From: Candidatus Fermentibacterales bacterium
GTDB lineage: Bacteria > Fermentibacterota > Fermentibacteria > Fermentibacterales > JAFGKQ01
NCBI GenBank assembly: GCA_016928495.1
Contig: JAFGKQ010000188.1
Span: forward strand, 1 to 6,518
DNA: 6,518 bases
Reading direction: 5' to 3'
Positions 6,402 through 6,518 of this stretch are shown piece after piece. Position 1 is the stretch's first letter; each line of letters begins with the position of its first letter. The notes beneath the pieces are model-generated. The model did no database searches and was not told the origin of the DNA. It saw only the letters and a list, made by a program, of their open reading frames with translations. Position numbers and translations under genes: made by a program.

Positions 6402-6518
6402 TCAGGTCCCCCGTCGCGCCCTGCCGCCGTGCTTCCTCTCCCAGTCGCTGGCGAACTCCGGCCTGCCGGAGGCCTGGCTCTTCCGGAAGCCCCTGCAGTC
6501 CGGATACCTTGTGCACCG
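6402..6518 (-). CDS. C-terminal end of a gene with a topoisomerase-type zinc-ribbon motif
   Basis: From the right edge the frame reads RCTRYPDCRGFRK, continues for 38 codons and stops at TGA 6402-6404. The CxxYPxC pattern followed by basic residues is typical of the second half of zinc ribbons of the topoisomerase I C-terminal type (usual form GCSNYPxC), which bind DNA and occur at the ends of topoisomerases, helicases and some nucleases. The first cysteine pair would lie outside the window. The tail after the motif is charged and ends in arginines. The overlapping frame beginning with an ATG at 6516 lacks any such pattern and is less likely. The parent protein cannot be named from this fragment. 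Confidence 0.6.
   Translation of the reverse strand, partial: RCTRYPDCRGFRKSQASGRPEFASDWERKHGGRARRGT

Noticed and set aside
6265-6516. 83-codon minus-strand frame starting near the right edge
   Set aside because: The alternative frame ending at 6402 contains a recognisable zinc-ribbon motif, whereas this one has no motif and covers the promoter and hairpin region.

Overview
The window is a GC-rich bacterial segment. All credible genes lie on the minus strand, so the gene order is read from the high coordinates down. Arginine codon AGG is frequent, GTG and ATG starts both occur, and Shine-Dalgarno sites are good. The sequence alone does not fix the phylum; an uncultured, high-GC bacterium known from metagenomes would fit, but that is a guess. 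No CRISPR array, tRNA, rRNA or complete insertion sequence was seen.

Layout from the right edge: (1) 6402-6518 is the last 38 codons of a gene ending in a CxxYPxC zinc-ribbon-like motif. (2) 6264-6401 is an intergenic stretch with a possible sigma-70-type promoter, two strong hairpins and a Shine-Dalgarno site partly inside a palindrome. (3) 4161-6263 encodes a 700-residue flavo-iron-sulfur protein. It joins four modules in one chain: an N-terminal [2Fe-2S] domain, an FAD/NAD two-Rossmann oxidoreductase, a two-cluster [4Fe-4S] ferredoxin domain and a BFD-like [2Fe-2S] domain. (4) 3026-4174 overlaps it by 14 bases and encodes a 382-residue DAO-family FAD oxidoreductase. Together (3) and (4) look like a two-gene amino-acid or imino-acid dehydrogenase of the HcnABC / archaeal dye-linked proline dehydrogenase type. 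The DAO subunit would oxidise the amine substrate, and electrons would pass through the flavins and iron-sulfur clusters of the large subunit to an unknown acceptor.

(5) 2361-2906 is a separately started 181-residue HD-domain phosphohydrolase. (6) 2117-2360 has no intact gene but carries a protein-like reading broken across frames. It adjoins a perfect 8-bp-arm inverted repeat (2096-2120) that resembles REP-type palindromes. (7) 112-2050 is a UvrD/PcrA-like superfamily 1 DNA helicase with a one-base frame break in a G run at 444-447, exactly in helicase motif V. (8) At 1-32 another minus-strand gene probably begins and leaves the window; its first residues are weakly reminiscent of a TGS domain.

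The most interesting unit is the amino-acid dehydrogenase pair, with its all-in-one electron-transfer subunit and structured leader. The second point is a cluster of homopolymer-associated frame breaks in the left third, which is either gene decay or sequencing error. I do not see an obviously new defence or mobile system here.
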